DNA of 64,000 nucleotides. Origin: Paenibacillus dendritiformis. Lineage in GTDB: Bacteria; Bacillota; Bacilli; Paenibacillales; Paenibacillaceae. The stretch's first letter is position 1, and each line of letters starts with the position of its first letter. Positions 43,606 to 54,133 of this stretch are shown here, piece after piece. Location: contig NZ_OX216966.1 of the NCBI RefSeq assembly GCF_945605565.1, positions 62,001 through 126,000 on the forward strand, written 5' to 3'. A program made the position numbers and the translations under genes. Under the pieces are notes generated by a model that saw only the letters and a list, made by a program, of their open reading frames with translations, was not told where the DNA came from and made no database searches.

Positions 43606-44328
43606 TTACAAAGTGACCCAGCCGTTTTTAATGGAGTTAATGACCGCTTGCGTGCGATCGTCAACCTCCATTTTTTGCAGAATACTGCTGACATGGTTCT
43701 TGACTGTCTTCTCGCTGATGAACAAGTATTCGCCAATCATCTTGTTGCTCTTGCCTTCCGCCATCAGACGGAGCACTTCCGCCTCACGGCGAGTAAGCGG
43801 GTTGTCTTCCGCTGCCACGAAGCGCACGCCCGAATCATGGGAGGATTGATTGCTCACGACGCCATGCCCATCCAGAATCGTCATTCGCCGCAGCTGTTGA
43901 ATCAGCTTGCCCGTCACCTTCGGATGAATGAACGCATAGCCGCTGACAACCGAACGGATCGCGTTGATCAGCGACTCGGCTTCCATATCCTTGAGCAGGT
44001 ACCCGGATGCGCCCTTGCGCAGCGTCTCGAATACATAGCTCTCGTCGTCATGAATGGATAGAATGATGACTTTGACATCCGGGAAAATATCGCGAAGACG
44101 CTCAGTTGCAACGACGCCGTTCTCCACCGGCATATTGATGTCCATCAGGACAACGTCTGGAACTTCCTTGTTGCAGAATTCCACAACCTGAATCCCATCG
44201 CCGCATTCCCCGATGACTTCCAGATCGTCCTCCATGTTCAAGATCCGCTTCAACCCTTCGCGAAAAAGCTGATGATCGTCAGCAAGGAGTACTTTGATGC
44301 TAGGCTTTTCCTGTGTTCGATGCTCCAT
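43606..44328 (-). CDS. degU: Response regulator DegU
   Basis: NarL/LuxR-type response regulator of exoprotein synthesis, motility, competence and biofilm. About 240 residues: receiver domain with acidic pair in LLADDHQLF and the phospho-acceptor Asp63 in [13 protein letters not shown], Thr/Ser in ILSIHDDE, Lys in YLLKDMEA; C-terminal HTH with [21 protein letters not shown] and [15 protein letters not shown]. The ATG at 44328 follows GAGGAG and lies 5 nt from the degS stop. With degS it forms a two-gene operon, next to flagellar and comF genes it is known to control in Bacillus. Confidence 0.96.
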   Translation of the reverse strand: MEHRTQEKPSIKVLLADDHQLFREGLKRILNMEDDLEVIGECGDGIQVVEFCNKEVPDVVLMDINMPVENGVVATERLRDIFPDVKVIILSIHDDESYVFETLRKGASGYLLKDMEAESLINAIRSVVSGYAFIHPKVTGKLIQQLRRMTILDGHGVVSNQSSHDSGVRFVAAEDNPLTRREAEVLRLMAEGKSNKMIGEYLFISEKTVKNHVSSILQKMEVDDRTQAVINSIKNGWVTL

Positions 44329-44332
44329 AGAT

Positions 44333-45493
44333 TTACTCCTCTCTCTTCTCCACATTTGTCGGAATTTGTATCACGATTCGCGTGCCGCGATTCTCGGCGG
44401 AATAGATCTCCATGTGGCCTTCGAGCAGTTCGACACGCTCCTTCATCCCCAGCAGACCGAAATGCATATGTTCCTTCGACTTGACCTCCAGGGAATCCAG
44501 CTTGAAGCCGAACCCGTTATCCCGGACGACAACCCGCACCTCCTCCGGCTCATAGGTCAATTCACAGGTCACGTTCGTCGGATGCCCATGCTTGGCCGCA
44601 TTGGTGAATGCCTCCTGTACCAGCCTGTAGATGGCCGCCTCCATCGCCGACTTCAACCGGCGCTCATGACCCCGAATCTCGAAGGAGGTTCGAATCCGGT
44701 TCTTCTCCTCATAATCATGAATGAACTTGCGCAATGTCGGCACCAGCCCCAAATCATCGAGGGCCATCGGCCGCAAATTGTATATAATCTTCCGGATTTC
44801 CTCCAGACCGAATCGCACTTGCGATCGTAAATCTACTATTTCGTTCTTCACCGACTGAAAATCCTGCTTCGTTATCATTCTTTCTACAATTTCCGTCCTC
44901 AGCACTAGATTGGCCAGTGACTGAGCAGGACCGTCATGTATCTCCCGGGCGATTCGCTTGCGCTCCTCTTCCTGGGCCAGAATAATCTTCAGGCCGAGAA
45001 GCTGGCGATTCTTCGCCGATTCCAGAATGCGGGTCACTTGTCCCAGATCTCCGGACAGATATTCCAGCGCCACGCTCATCTGGGAGCCAATCGTCTCCGC
45101 ACGTTCAATCGATCCTTCCACGGCGCGCAGCCGCTTCTGCAGATCGTCCCTGCGGGTCTTCAGGTAGCCTTCCTTCTCACGGTATATCATCAGTTCCAGC
45201 TGCAACTGCGTTGCTTTCTCATAAGCTAGCTTAATATCCTCTTCCGTGTAGCGGACAAAGTCACGGCTTACCTCGGTCAAACGCAAACGAGCCAGACGAT
45301 ATTTCCGTTCCAGCTCGTCCACTTTATCGCAAATTTCCGCCGTCTGATTCAACACTTCCTGAAGCTCATGGCTCATCGTGACGGCTTCATTCCGGGAGGA
45401 ATCCAATATTTCAAATATTTGATATTTGCTTTCTTCCATGACTTTGATGGCGTTCTTAATCACGCGATCAATGTTTCCGACCTGATTGTCCAC
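44333..45493 (-). CDS. degS: Sensor histidine kinase DegS
   Basis: The cytoplasmic kinase of the DegS-DegU pair. 386 residues, no membrane helix. N-terminal sensor coiled coil (1-165), HisKA_3 phosphoacceptor motif IAREIHDGPAQSLAN with His186, and HATPase motifs (VQEAFTNAAKHGHPT, DNGFGFKLDS, HFGLLGMKERVELL). The start codon is GTG at 45493, with AAGGAGACGG upstream. Confidence 0.96.
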   Translation of the reverse strand: MDNQVGNIDRVIKNAIKVMEESKYQIFEILDSSRNEAVTMSHELQEVLNQTAEICDKVDELERKYRLARLRLTEVSRDFVRYTEEDIKLAYEKATQLQLELMIYREKEGYLKTRRDDLQKRLRAVEGSIERAETIGSQMSVALEYLSGDLGQVTRILESAKNRQLLGLKIILAQEEERKRIAREIHDGPAQSLANLVLRTEIVERMITKQDFQSVKNEIVDLRSQVRFGLEEIRKIIYNLRPMALDDLGLVPTLRKFIHDYEEKNRIRTSFEIRGHERRLKSAMEAAIYRLVQEAFTNAAKHGHPTNVTCELTYEPEEVRVVVRDNGFGFKLDSLEVKSKEHMHFGLLGMKERVELLEGHMEIYSAENRGTRIVIQIPTNVEKREE

Positions 45494-45554
45494 TAACGCT
45501 CCGTCTCCTTGACTTTAGAGGATGAATTGGATATTCATCCTTTATCATACCATA

Positions 45555-48260
45555 TTAACGGATAGTAATGGACTTCGTTTTTTTCTCCCATTTTACAGTT
45601 AGGCCTAATTGTTCCGACACCAATCGCAGAGGGACTAAAGTACGACCTTGGCGGACAATCGGAGCGACATCAGACTTACTTCTCTTCCCATTCAAAGTAA
45701 TAGACTTCTCTCCCACGATCATATCGATCATCGAATTGCCGCGCAGCGCAGTTACCCGCTTCGTCTTCGCATCCCAGTCGGTATCTCCGCCGAATGCATC
45801 AATGATTGTCCGCACCGGCACGTAAGTGACGTTATTCAAGACCAATGGAGCGACATCCAACTGCTGCTTCTCTCCGTTCAGTTGGGCCGTCTTGCTGCCT
45901 ACCGTCAATTCCATCGTAGGGCGGTTCAAGACGGCATCCGTTCCAGCCGGAAGCTTGACGATAAGGTTGTCTATCGCAACCGTCCCCTGCGGCACGCGCT
46001 CGTCCTGATCCTCTTTTGGATTATATAAGTAAATACGCTTCAGCTTCGCTCCCGATGATAGATTCAGAGCGGCCAAGTCGGCCTCTACCGTCTTCCAGCC
46101 TTCCCAGTTGACCGATTCCACAACACTGATATAGTGCGCCTTGGAGCCGTCATGAATCTCCATACGCAAATTGTTGAAGCTGTTATCTCCATAGACATCC
46201 AGCTTCATTCCGCTCGTTCCGGCCGGCAAAGCGATGCCGTTGCTGCCGTTCAGTTCGGCATAAGCGAACTTGTCCCCGGTTCCGGACGTCATGTCATAGG
46301 ACAGCTTCAGTACCTTGTCATTGGCAGAGCGGCCGCCAAATCCGCCTCCCACCGTCACCTTGCCCGTTGTCGCGTTCTTCGGCAAGCCGGAGAACGATAC
46401 CGGGTAGTTGACCGCATTGAAGTCTTCCAGCTTCTTCTCCGCTCCCGGAGTGAGCGGAATCATCGTCCGCACGCCATCATAGCTCGCAATGGCATACCCG
46501 ATCTTTCCGCCCTCTGGCACGGAATCGACTTGAAGAACACCGTCGGTTACCGTCCCCTTGAATCCACGCAGCTCCCATTCAACAGAACTGGTTGGCAGCG
46601 TGGCGGTACTGCCATCCTGCAGCGTCACTTTGACCGGCAGCGTAGCCTTCGTGCCGGCGACCAGAGGCGCCGAAGAAGCGGCAATGCGAATGTCATCGAG
46701 TTGATCCGCCCCGATAACCTGTACCTTCTGCGTGGTCTTCGCCCCGCCGGACGTCGCGATTACCTCTGCGGTTCCGGACTTCATCGCCGTGAAGGCGGAG
46801 CCGTTCCATTTCAGCTTGTCATTGCTGGAGCTCCACTTAATATCAGCGGTCGAGGCATCAACTGGATTGTAATACTGGTCATATCCCTTCAAGCTAAAGG
46901 TTGCTTGCTGGCCGATGAACAGCGTCTTGTCTCCGGCCAAGGTCATGCCCTTGACTTCACCCTTCGGAGCTGTCGTATACACGCCGATTCCGTTGACGAC
47001 CGAGCGGATATTCGTGCCGCCTTCCTTCGTCTCGAAGGTCAGCTTCGTATCCGTCTCGCCCAGCGGCCGGTTGGCCATCGTCGTCGATCCGCCCCCGTCG
47101 AGGTTGACCGCACGCCATATGCCGGCCTCTGCCAAGGCTTGCTGGAATTCCTTCAACGTCAATCCCGAGCTGACACTGTTCGATTGCGCCGTTACGAGGT
47201 AAGCGTAGCGCCCGTCCTTCGAGTAGCCGATTGCCGTTCTCGCCGTTGCCGAGCTGCCGCTGATTCCGCTCGTATCGCGGGTGAAGCTGACCGTCTTGCC
47301 ATTGTCGACGAGCAACGTATGCCCGCTTATCATCATCTGGAAGGAGGAAGGATCAACCGACTGGCCATTGCTCTGCGCGATAAGATGATAATTCGCCTCC
47401 ACGCTCGCCCCGACCTGCAGATTGTTCCGCATGAACTGCGCCGCCGTACCGTGTCCGCGTAAAATATAGCCATCCTCCGGAACCTCTATCGGCAGCGCGC
47501 CCGATTCCGATATTTGTTCCACCACGCCGTTCCGGACCAGCGCCTCGGTCGGGGTCGTCGAGCTATCATTCGGACGGACCGTTCCCTTCCATGCGCTCGT
47601 ATAAATATACAGCGCGTTGATATGGCTGTGCTCGCCGCCTGGCTCCTTATTATATTTCATCTTGTTAATTCCCGAGAGAGGGAACGTCTGTCCATCCGGC
47701 AGCTGGATGCTGCCATCGAACCGGTATTGATCAATGGTCGGCGTGCCGTCCTGCTTGACCGCGAAGGCATACATGCCCTTCAGCTCCGCAGGGCTCGTGA
47801 TCAGAACCCCATCATCAATCGAGGCGCCCATAGGCACGCGATCCGAGCTCATCATCCAATAGTCTCCGTTCACGCCCGCCACAGCGCCGGTTTCCTTCGT
47901 CATCCGCGTTACCGTCTGGCCCACCGCCGTCTGGCCGTTCTGGCCCGTCATGACATCGAGCTTGATATACGGATTTTTCAGATCCGCCTCAATGATATTG
48001 AGAATGGTCGTATACGTCTTGCTGTTGCGAACCGTCGTATATTGATAGGTTACGAGCTTCGCCCCCGAGGTGATAATCTCCTCGCTCAACTTCTTGAGCG
48101 ACTGAACGGATCCGCTCGCTTCAACGACCGCCGGAGTTCCCCAACCCCAGCCGGCTGCCGGCTGCATCAACAACGCTCCCGACAACACCAATACAACGGC
48201 TACCCGGACACCCGCGTGCCGCTTCGGCATCCGCCCATCGGATGCTTCGATTCTTTTCAT
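45555..48260 (-). CDS. Secreted phosphodiester glycosidase-family protein with stalk domains
   Basis: About 901 residues. An N-terminal signal peptide (VRVAVVLVLSGALLMQPAAG) is followed by a phosphodiester alpha-N-acetylglucosaminidase-like domain (about 90-390: VMTGQNGQTAVGQTV, GVNGDYWMM, RTAIGYSKDGRYAYLVTAQ and AVNLDGGGSTTMANRP). Then come Ig-like regions and a C-terminal pair of copper-amine-oxidase N-domain (stalk) motifs (VAPLVLNNVTYVPVRTI, DVAPIVRQGRTLVPLRLVSEQLG). The enzyme class cleaves sugar-phosphodiester bonds. A cell-wall location is likely. The ATG at 48260 follows GGGAGAG. Its target is unknown. Confidence 0.85.
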   Translation of the reverse strand: MKRIEASDGRMPKRHAGVRVAVVLVLSGALLMQPAAGWGWGTPAVVEASGSVQSLKKLSEEIITSGAKLVTYQYTTVRNSKTYTTILNIIEADLKNPYIKLDVMTGQNGQTAVGQTVTRMTKETGAVAGVNGDYWMMSSDRVPMGASIDDGVLITSPAELKGMYAFAVKQDGTPTIDQYRFDGSIQLPDGQTFPLSGINKMKYNKEPGGEHSHINALYIYTSAWKGTVRPNDSSTTPTEALVRNGVVEQISESGALPIEVPEDGYILRGHGTAAQFMRNNLQVGASVEANYHLIAQSNGQSVDPSSFQMMISGHTLLVDNGKTVSFTRDTSGISGSSATARTAIGYSKDGRYAYLVTAQSNSVSSGLTLKEFQQALAEAGIWRAVNLDGGGSTTMANRPLGETDTKLTFETKEGGTNIRSVVNGIGVYTTAPKGEVKGMTLAGDKTLFIGQQATFSLKGYDQYYNPVDASTADIKWSSSNDKLKWNGSAFTAMKSGTAEVIATSGGAKTTQKVQVIGADQLDDIRIAASSAPLVAGTKATLPVKVTLQDGSTATLPTSSVEWELRGFKGTVTDGVLQVDSVPEGGKIGYAIASYDGVRTMIPLTPGAEKKLEDFNAVNYPVSFSGLPKNATTGKVTVGGGFGGRSANDKVLKLSYDMTSGTGDKFAYAELNGSNGIALPAGTSGMKLDVYGDNSFNNLRMEIHDGSKAHYISVVESVNWEGWKTVEADLAALNLSSGAKLKRIYLYNPKEDQDERVPQGTVAIDNLIVKLPAGTDAVLNRPTMELTVGSKTAQLNGEKQQLDVAPLVLNNVTYVPVRTIIDAFGGDTDWDAKTKRVTALRGNSMIDMIVGEKSITLNGKRSKSDVAPIVRQGRTLVPLRLVSEQLGLTVKWEKKTKSITIR

Positions 48261-48338
48261 GTTTCTACTCTCCCATTTCCTTGCTAGTATGTAAGTTAAC
48301 AACTACGAAGCCACTACCTATAAACTCTATTAGAGGAA

Positions 48339-48505
48339 GTTCAAAAAGCCGCTTTTGATCACGACGCAATTCTGGATGTCACCCTCGGCATCGAATCTTA
48401 CATTCACTCTCGAAGTCCACTGCTCATGTAGTCTAGCCTACACTGCGCTGCTCCTTCTTCGAGTTCTTGCAACCTTCTCGGTGCTGAAAACCGGCCTTTT
48501 TGAAC
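48339..48505 (-). repeat. Intergenic palindromic repeat, copy B
   Basis: 167 bp, opposite orientation to copy A. Bounded by GTTCAAAAAG / CTTTTTGAAC. The reverse complement aligns along copy A except for one deleted segment. Located in the intergenic region upstream of the phosphodiester-glycosidase-like gene. Confidence 0.8.
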
Positions 48506-48593
48506 ATACAACTATTACAATTAGACGACTCTATTCTACTAAAAGTTGCGTTTCTGTAACCAAATATCCTATATTTCCCGGGACATATAACGA

Positions 48594-48636
48594 CAAAAAG
48601 CCCCATCCTCTGTTCCCCGACAAAGGATGGGGCTTT
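48594..48636 (-). terminator. Terminator of the 48652-52626 SLH gene
   Basis: AAAGCCCCATCCT / AGGATGGGGCTTT with TTTTTG, 15-20 nt after the stop. Strong. Confidence 0.93.
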
Positions 48637-48651
48637 GAATTACAGTAAAGT

Positions 48652-51600
48652 TTAGAAGCTGATCGTAATATGATCGATAGAAAGCAACAACCGGCGCAGC
48701 AGGACAGCTGCTTGCGCTCTCGTTGCGGAACCTTTCGGATCGAATCTGTCCCGCTTCACGCCTTGAATCAGACCCGATTGCACGGCCTGAGCCACGGTTG
48801 GAGCTCCGAGTCGAGTAATCTGCTTGCTGTCTTTGAATACGCTCAGCACTGTCGTTGTCGCCCTAGGCAGAACATGTCCGGAAGCCTCCGACGCCCGCAC
48901 CATCATCTGTGTCAGCTGCTCCCGGGTGATGCTGTCGTTCGGCTTGAAGGTGCCGTCCGGGAACCCGCTGATAATGCCTGCTTTTATCGCTGCACCGATA
49001 TAGGCGCCGTTGATCGTAGAATTGCTCACATCCGGGAAGCGTTTGGCCGCTTCCGCATTCGGTTCCAATCCGAGAGCCCGCGAGATGGCAACAGCGAATT
49101 CCTCCCGCGTAATCGGCTTGTTCGGCTCGAACTTCGTGCTGCTGCGTCCTTCCATTATCATCTTCGCCGACATCGCCGTCATATCATTGTTAGCCCAATG
49201 GCTCGTCACATCGACAAAGACTTTGTTGCCAATCGTAAACACGGCAAGTACGCTCTTCTTCACCTTGGTTACGCCAACCGTGACCGTACCGGAGCGGTAC
49301 AGCTTCGTCGGAAGATAGGCCAGTTGGCTGTTGCTCGTCTGATACTCGACAATCGCGGTCCGATTGGCCGTAACCGTATCCATCGTTCTTATTTTAATGA
49401 CGGCTTCCATCTTCAACTCGGTCAGTCCGCTGACCTGGCTGCCGGAATAGCCGTAGATCGTAAACTGATGCGCCTGCACCAACGCGGTCGCCTGTACCCG
49501 GCTCAATGCGTTCACGATGTTGGTCTGCTGCGATTGAGCCGGCTCGATCTCGATTAACAAGTAAGAGTTCGAGATCGAACCTTTCAAGCTCTGCACGATC
49601 TGAATAATCGTGTCGCGGCTAATCGTGATGCCGTACATCGTGTTCCCATACTTGATGGCGAACAGTACCGGCTCCTTCGCGATATAGGCGGAATCGAACG
49701 CGCTCAACGGAATGGACACCCGTGCCGCTGTCTCTCCCGATGGCACTTCATACATCAGCTGCTTATCCGCGCCGCCCGAGGTCGCCACGAATTGAAATGC
49801 CGTCTTCAGCTTGTTCGCATCCAACGTATAGCGGTTGACCACTTGCCCGCTAGTGGCGCGATCCGACGATTTCTGTGCCGCATCATCTACGAGCACGAAC
49901 ATGGAGTCGATGAAGGACGTATCCTTCGCCAGCTTGACGAAATTGGCCCCTGCCAAGTCCTCCAGGCTCACCGTCACGTTCATATTGCTGAATGTCTTAA
50001 TCTCCACGCCCGATGTCGATCGGATGGCTCTCGTTCCGCCTCCGTTATAAGTCACGGTCAGTTCGTCCGCCTTCGCCGGCGGATTCAACAGCTCGATGGT
50101 CACCTTCGTCCCGCTGACATTCACCTGTCTGACCGACACCAGTTGGCTGCCTGCACGGACATAGAATGGTCCGTTAGAGGAGAACTGCATGCTCTCCAGC
50201 GTTTTGTTGAACGTCAATACGATCGAAGGCGAGGTCCAATTCGCCGATTGCACGACTGGCGTGTCGCTGTCCGTCGTATTTCCGACAGAGATAAGATTCA
50301 GGTTCACGGCGTAATTCCCGTTCAAGTCCCTCAATTGCGGATATCCTCTTACATAGGACACCGTAACGATATCGGTCTTGAGCACAGCCGATTGCAGTGT
50401 CAGGAACACCTGGTTTTCCTTAATCTCAACCTTGGTCACATACCGTGCCTTCTCATTCACAAGGACTGAGAAATGGCTCACTAACGGAATCGAATTTTTG
50501 TCTAGCGCTTTATTGTAGGTCAACGTCACCCGATTGCCGGTAACGCCCGTTTCCGTTAATTGAGGCGGCTGCCGATCGTGGCTGTTGCGCACAAAGACAC
50601 CTTCGAAGGCCGGAATCTGTCCTCCGCCCGTATCCTCTATAGGGTAGCTCCCCGGAGTGTAGCTAACCTTAATTACATCGCCATCCGAAGCATATCGATT
50701 CAGCGTGAGGTAGATGTACGACCCGCTGTTTGTAATTTTATCTACGCCGACGGTAGAACCATTGAACGTGACGGTGAACTGGCTGTATGCGTACGTAGAC
50801 ACGCTTTTAATCGACTCGTTAAGAACAATGGTTAATCTATCATTGTAAATATAGCTTTCTCTTACATTGTATAGAGTCGAGCTCACTTTATTCTCTACAT
50901 TGCGGGCGCTGAAGGCTGCAGCCACATTGCCGGATGTATCTCGTACAAGACGGAACCGTCCGGCATAACTGATACGGACATCCTGCCCGACAGACACGCC
51001 GCTTTCCAACCTAACATATACATAGTTGCCTGACGTATAGGCACTGTCCACCCGGCGATCCTGATTGTTCACCGTAACGGTAAATTCACTGGCAGGTGGA
51101 TTAACGCTCGAATCAAGTCCCTTATTATAACGAATCTGTATGACCGAGCTGTTGTACATCTTAATGTCTTCGATAGCTGGCGGATTGCGATCCGTCAAAC
51201 CGGTCGAGAAGGTCCATACATTTGTGATTCCTTGGAACTCATTTCCCGATCGATCCTTTACCGCTCCACGTGCAATATTCACCGTATAGACGGTATTGTC
51301 CTGGAGCTTGTTTTTAGGGACAATGCGAAGATCTCTATCGCCTCTTACCGTAACTTCTATCGTTTCTTTCACCGATGAACCTTGGCGGATCAGTTCCACG
51401 CCGTTGCCGCTATACACAATCGGCTTGTTGAATGTAGCGATAAGCTCCTTCGACGTCGCTACGCCAACACTATTGCGCGATGGATCGTAGGATGAAATAA
51501 CCGGAGCCGACGTATCGACGACAACCGTCTGGAATTCCCATGATTGCTTCGTTATGAAGTAACCGTCTGCATTGCGGAAAGCCCCGTCCGGAATTTCGAC

Positions 51601-52626
51601 GATATATTTTTGATTCTTAGCCAGATTCTTCAGCGAACTTGATTGAATCGTATTTGTGCCTCCGCCTGTCAAAGTCGTCACCGGGATTCTGTCCTTAACT
51701 GTTCCATCTGACGATTTAATCAAAATCTCGCCGCTGCCTTGATATACCGGCTTATCAAATGTCAGTTCCAAACGGGTACTCTCGGATACGCCATTTCCCT
51801 CCGGAACCTTCTTTACCAGTTGGGGCGGGGATGTGTCTACACCGCGTTTGGTCTCGAAAAACCATGATGCTGGGTCCGAATACCCCGCTACTGCAATATC
51901 CTCGTCATCCGTAAATGGATTATTGACAAATTTAACATAGTAGGCAGTGCCAGCGTCCAGTTTATTATTGTCCGTAAATGAATAGGTAGCTATCATTCTA
52001 TTAGTGTCTAACACAAAATCAGTGGACTTTAATGTCCTTACAGGCGTGTTATTATAAGTGTAAACCTGAACCGTCCCTGCACCAGCTTTTACCGGTTGTT
52101 TGAAGGCAATTCTTAGAGTTGGAGTTACGCTTTCCTCTTTGCTTTGATGCGGAAATACAGCCTCAACACCTGGAGCGGATTTGACCGTAAAAGACCAACT
52201 CTTTCCTACAGGGAGAGGTTGACGAGTAGCATTGTCCTCAAAGGCCGCATCTATCGTAACCTGATAGGTAGCTCCCAATTCAAAAGCAGGTCCATTTTGT
52301 AATTTGAAGGTTAACGAATCGCTTGATACGACCTTGCCCATCCCCGAGCTTCCATCTTTATTAAAATATTGCGGTACGCCTCCCTCCTTCATGACCACGA
52401 TATGCCCGCTTACCATGGTCGTGGGCTGTGGGAAGCTAATGCTGATCTCTGACTTCAACGGGACGTTCCGTTCATTCGGTGCCGGCGAGACCGTAACTTC
52501 AGCTACAGCCAGACTGCTGGCCGTAGTCGGATTGATTGTATCCGCTCGCACGATCCCGGGTCCCCATCCTATCGCTCCACTTATTAGTATCACGATGGCA
52601 AGTAAGGCTGAGAGCCATCTCTTCAT
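48652..52626 (-). CDS. Large surface protein with Ig-like repeats and three SLH domains
   Basis: 1324 residues with a signal peptide (WLSALLAIVILISGAIGWG). From about 40 to 480 there are four SbsA-type Ig-like domains (VSPAPNERNVPLKSEISISF, VFPHQSKEESVTPTLRIAF, KKVPEGNGVSESTRLELTF, SYDPSRNSVGVATSKELIAT). Four SwmB-type repeats follow (IQIRYNKGLD, LTYNKALDKN, IVLTFNKTLES), each starting with a short strand-Asn/Lys-Leu motif. Three SLH domains end the chain (SHWANNDMTAMSAKMIM; INGAYIGAAIKAGIISGFPDG; GAPTVAQAVQSGLIQG), anchoring it to secondary cell-wall polysaccharide. No catalytic motif is seen; a structural or adhesive role is likely. Confidence 0.92.
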   Translation of the reverse strand: MKRWLSALLAIVILISGAIGWGPGIVRADTINPTTASSLAVAEVTVSPAPNERNVPLKSEISISFPQPTTMVSGHIVVMKEGGVPQYFNKDGSSGMGKVVSSDSLTFKLQNGPAFELGATYQVTIDAAFEDNATRQPLPVGKSWSFTVKSAPGVEAVFPHQSKEESVTPTLRIAFKQPVKAGAGTVQVYTYNNTPVRTLKSTDFVLDTNRMIATYSFTDNNKLDAGTAYYVKFVNNPFTDDEDIAVAGYSDPASWFFETKRGVDTSPPQLVKKVPEGNGVSESTRLELTFDKPVYQGSGEILIKSSDGTVKDRIPVTTLTGGGTNTIQSSSLKNLAKNQKYIVEIPDGAFRNADGYFITKQSWEFQTVVVDTSAPVISSYDPSRNSVGVATSKELIATFNKPIVYSGNGVELIRQGSSVKETIEVTVRGDRDLRIVPKNKLQDNTVYTVNIARGAVKDRSGNEFQGITNVWTFSTGLTDRNPPAIEDIKMYNSSVIQIRYNKGLDSSVNPPASEFTVTVNNQDRRVDSAYTSGNYVYVRLESGVSVGQDVRISYAGRFRLVRDTSGNVAAAFSARNVENKVSSTLYNVRESYIYNDRLTIVLNESIKSVSTYAYSQFTVTFNGSTVGVDKITNSGSYIYLTLNRYASDGDVIKVSYTPGSYPIEDTGGGQIPAFEGVFVRNSHDRQPPQLTETGVTGNRVTLTYNKALDKNSIPLVSHFSVLVNEKARYVTKVEIKENQVFLTLQSAVLKTDIVTVSYVRGYPQLRDLNGNYAVNLNLISVGNTTDSDTPVVQSANWTSPSIVLTFNKTLESMQFSSNGPFYVRAGSQLVSVRQVNVSGTKVTIELLNPPAKADELTVTYNGGGTRAIRSTSGVEIKTFSNMNVTVSLEDLAGANFVKLAKDTSFIDSMFVLVDDAAQKSSDRATSGQVVNRYTLDANKLKTAFQFVATSGGADKQLMYEVPSGETAARVSIPLSAFDSAYIAKEPVLFAIKYGNTMYGITISRDTIIQIVQSLKGSISNSYLLIEIEPAQSQQTNIVNALSRVQATALVQAHQFTIYGYSGSQVSGLTELKMEAVIKIRTMDTVTANRTAIVEYQTSNSQLAYLPTKLYRSGTVTVGVTKVKKSVLAVFTIGNKVFVDVTSHWANNDMTAMSAKMIMEGRSSTKFEPNKPITREEFAVAISRALGLEPNAEAAKRFPDVSNSTINGAYIGAAIKAGIISGFPDGTFKPNDSITREQLTQMMVRASEASGHVLPRATTTVLSVFKDSKQITRLGAPTVAQAVQSGLIQGVKRDRFDPKGSATRAQAAVLLRRLLLSIDHITISF

Positions 52627-52722
52627 TGCTGTTTGCTCCTTTCCTTCCGAAAGACAGTTGTACTTTATTTGTCGGTCAGAAAGGCGATTTTTTTTAGGAC
52701 TAGGTAAAAGTTATCAAAATAC

Positions 52723-52760
52723 AAAAAACCTTCCTCCGCCCTATATGGCAGAAGAAGGTT
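52723..52760 (-). terminator. metK terminator
   Basis: AACCTTCTTC / GGAGGAAGGTT with TTTTTTG tail, 15 nt after the metK stop. Confidence 0.9.
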
Positions 52761-52770
52761 CTCAAATTCA

Positions 52771-53973
52771 TTATGCCCCGGCTTGCTCACGAAGCGCATC
52801 GGCTTTATCGGTGCGTTCCCACGGAAGATCGACATCCGTACGTCCGAAGTGGCCGTATGCAGCCGTTTGCTTATAAATCGGACGGCGCAGGTCCAGCATG
52901 TTGATAATTCCGGCTGGACGCAAATCGAAGTTATTTTTAATAAGTTCAACGAGCTTTTCTTCACTTACTTTGCCCGTCCCGTACGTATCTACGCTAATCG
53001 ATACCGGATTTGCTACGCCGATAGCGTATGCAAGTTGGATCTCACATTTATCGGCCAAACCAGCCGCTACGATGTTTTTAGCCACATAGCGGGCCGCATA
53101 CGCTGCAGAACGGTCAACCTTGGTTGGATCCTTCCCGGAAAATGCACCGCCGCCATGGCGGGCATAGCCGCCGTACGTATCGACGATGATTTTACGTCCG
53201 GTCAATCCGGCATCGCCTTGAGGACCGCCAATAACAAAGCGTCCTGTCGGGTTAATAAAGTATTTTGTATTCTCATCCAGCCACTCAGCCGGCACGACAG
53301 GCGCAAGTACCTGTTCACGAATATCTTTCTGGATTTGTTCCAGCGTCGCTTCTTCCGCATGCTGCGTCGAGACGACAATCGTATCAACACGAACTGGCTT
53401 GCCATCCATATATTCAATCGTCACTTGTGTTTTACCATCAGGACGAAGGTAAGGCAGTGTTCCATCTTTGCGTACCTCGGACAGACGACGTGCAATCCGG
53501 TGGGACAGTGCAATCGGCAGTGGCATTAATTCCGGTGTCTCATTGGAAGCGAAGCCGAACATCAAGCCTTGGTCTCCCGCTCCGATATTGGCTGTCTCTT
53601 GCTGCATTTCGCTTTCGTTACGAGTTTCAATCGCTGCATTCACCCCTTGGGCGATATCAGGGGATTGCTCATTGAGCGAGGTCAACACGGCACACGTATT
53701 ATAATCGAAGCCATACTTGGCACGTGTATATCCGATTTCCTTAATGGTATTCCGGACAATGGATGGAATATCCACATAGTCAGCCTTGGTGCTGATTTCA
53801 CCGATTACAAGTACCAATCCCGTCGCAACGGATACTTCGCATGCAACCCGAGCGTTCGGATCATTAGCCAAAAAGGCGTCCAACACCGCATCGGAAATCT
53901 GGTCGCATATTTTATCCGGATGTCCTTCGGTTACGGACTCGGATGTAAACAGATGGCGTCCTTTCAATGACAT
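52771..53973 (-). CDS. metK: S-adenosylmethionine synthetase
   Basis: Makes SAM from methionine and ATP. 400 residues, normal length. All signature blocks are present: [20 protein letters not shown] (N-terminus, His/Asp metal-ATP site), [12 protein letters not shown], and the glycine-rich [22 protein letters not shown] at 53973 follows TTAGGAGG. The leader has a terminator but no S-box motif. SAM made here could feed the methyltransferase at 10.7 kb and any glycan methylation. Confidence 0.98.
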   Translation of the reverse strand: MSLKGRHLFTSESVTEGHPDKICDQISDAVLDAFLANDPNARVACEVSVATGLVLVIGEISTKADYVDIPSIVRNTIKEIGYTRAKYGFDYNTCAVLTSLNEQSPDIAQGVNAAIETRNESEMQQETANIGAGDQGLMFGFASNETPELMPLPIALSHRIARRLSEVRKDGTLPYLRPDGKTQVTIEYMDGKPVRVDTIVVSTQHAEEATLEQIQKDIREQVLAPVVPAEWLDENTKYFINPTGRFVIGGPQGDAGLTGRKIIVDTYGGYARHGGGAFSGKDPTKVDRSAAYAARYVAKNIVAAGLADKCEIQLAYAIGVANPVSISVDTYGTGKVSEEKLVELIKNNFDLRPAGIINMLDLRRPIYKQTAAYGHFGRTDVDLPWERTDKADALREQAGA

Positions 53974-54032
53974 AGGACTCGACCTCCTAACCCTTAATAT
54001 GGCTCCCTTTTGAGCAGCCTAAACAAAAAACG

Positions 54033-54057
54033 AACCTTTTCCTTAATGGAAAAGGTT
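54033..54057 (-). terminator. Intrinsic terminator in the metK leader
   Basis: Minus-strand AACCTTTTCC, 5-nt loop, GGAAAAGGTT, CGTTTTTTG. It lies about 17 nt after the predicted start of metK transcription, so it must be passed for metK to be expressed. It may also serve as the end of the upstream spore gene. Confidence 0.8.
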
Positions 54058-54080
54058 GTTATACCAGCCTTCGAAAAATC

Positions 54081-54109
54081 ATAATACTGCATTTGTCGGG
54101 TCCTGTCAA
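54081..54109 (-). promoter_or_regulatory. metK promoter
   Basis: TTGACA (54109-54104), 17 nt, TATTAT (54086-54081). Near-consensus sigma-A. Confidence 0.85.
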
Positions 54110-54133
54110 TGAATGAACAAAAAGTTCTTCTTC

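Larger units (their letters stand above)
48261..48651. other. Intergenic stretch with repeat and terminator
   Basis: Contains repeat copy B and the terminator of the SLH gene to its right. No gene seen. Confidence 0.6.

Noticed and set aside
46134..47462. 442-codon plus-strand frame opposite the phosphodiester-glycosidase gene
   Set aside because: Arg/His-rich antisense shadow with no motif.
53974..54112. S-box (SAM-I riboswitch) before metK
   Set aside because: Searched for the conserved core and the usual three-helix layout; the leader is too short and lacks it.
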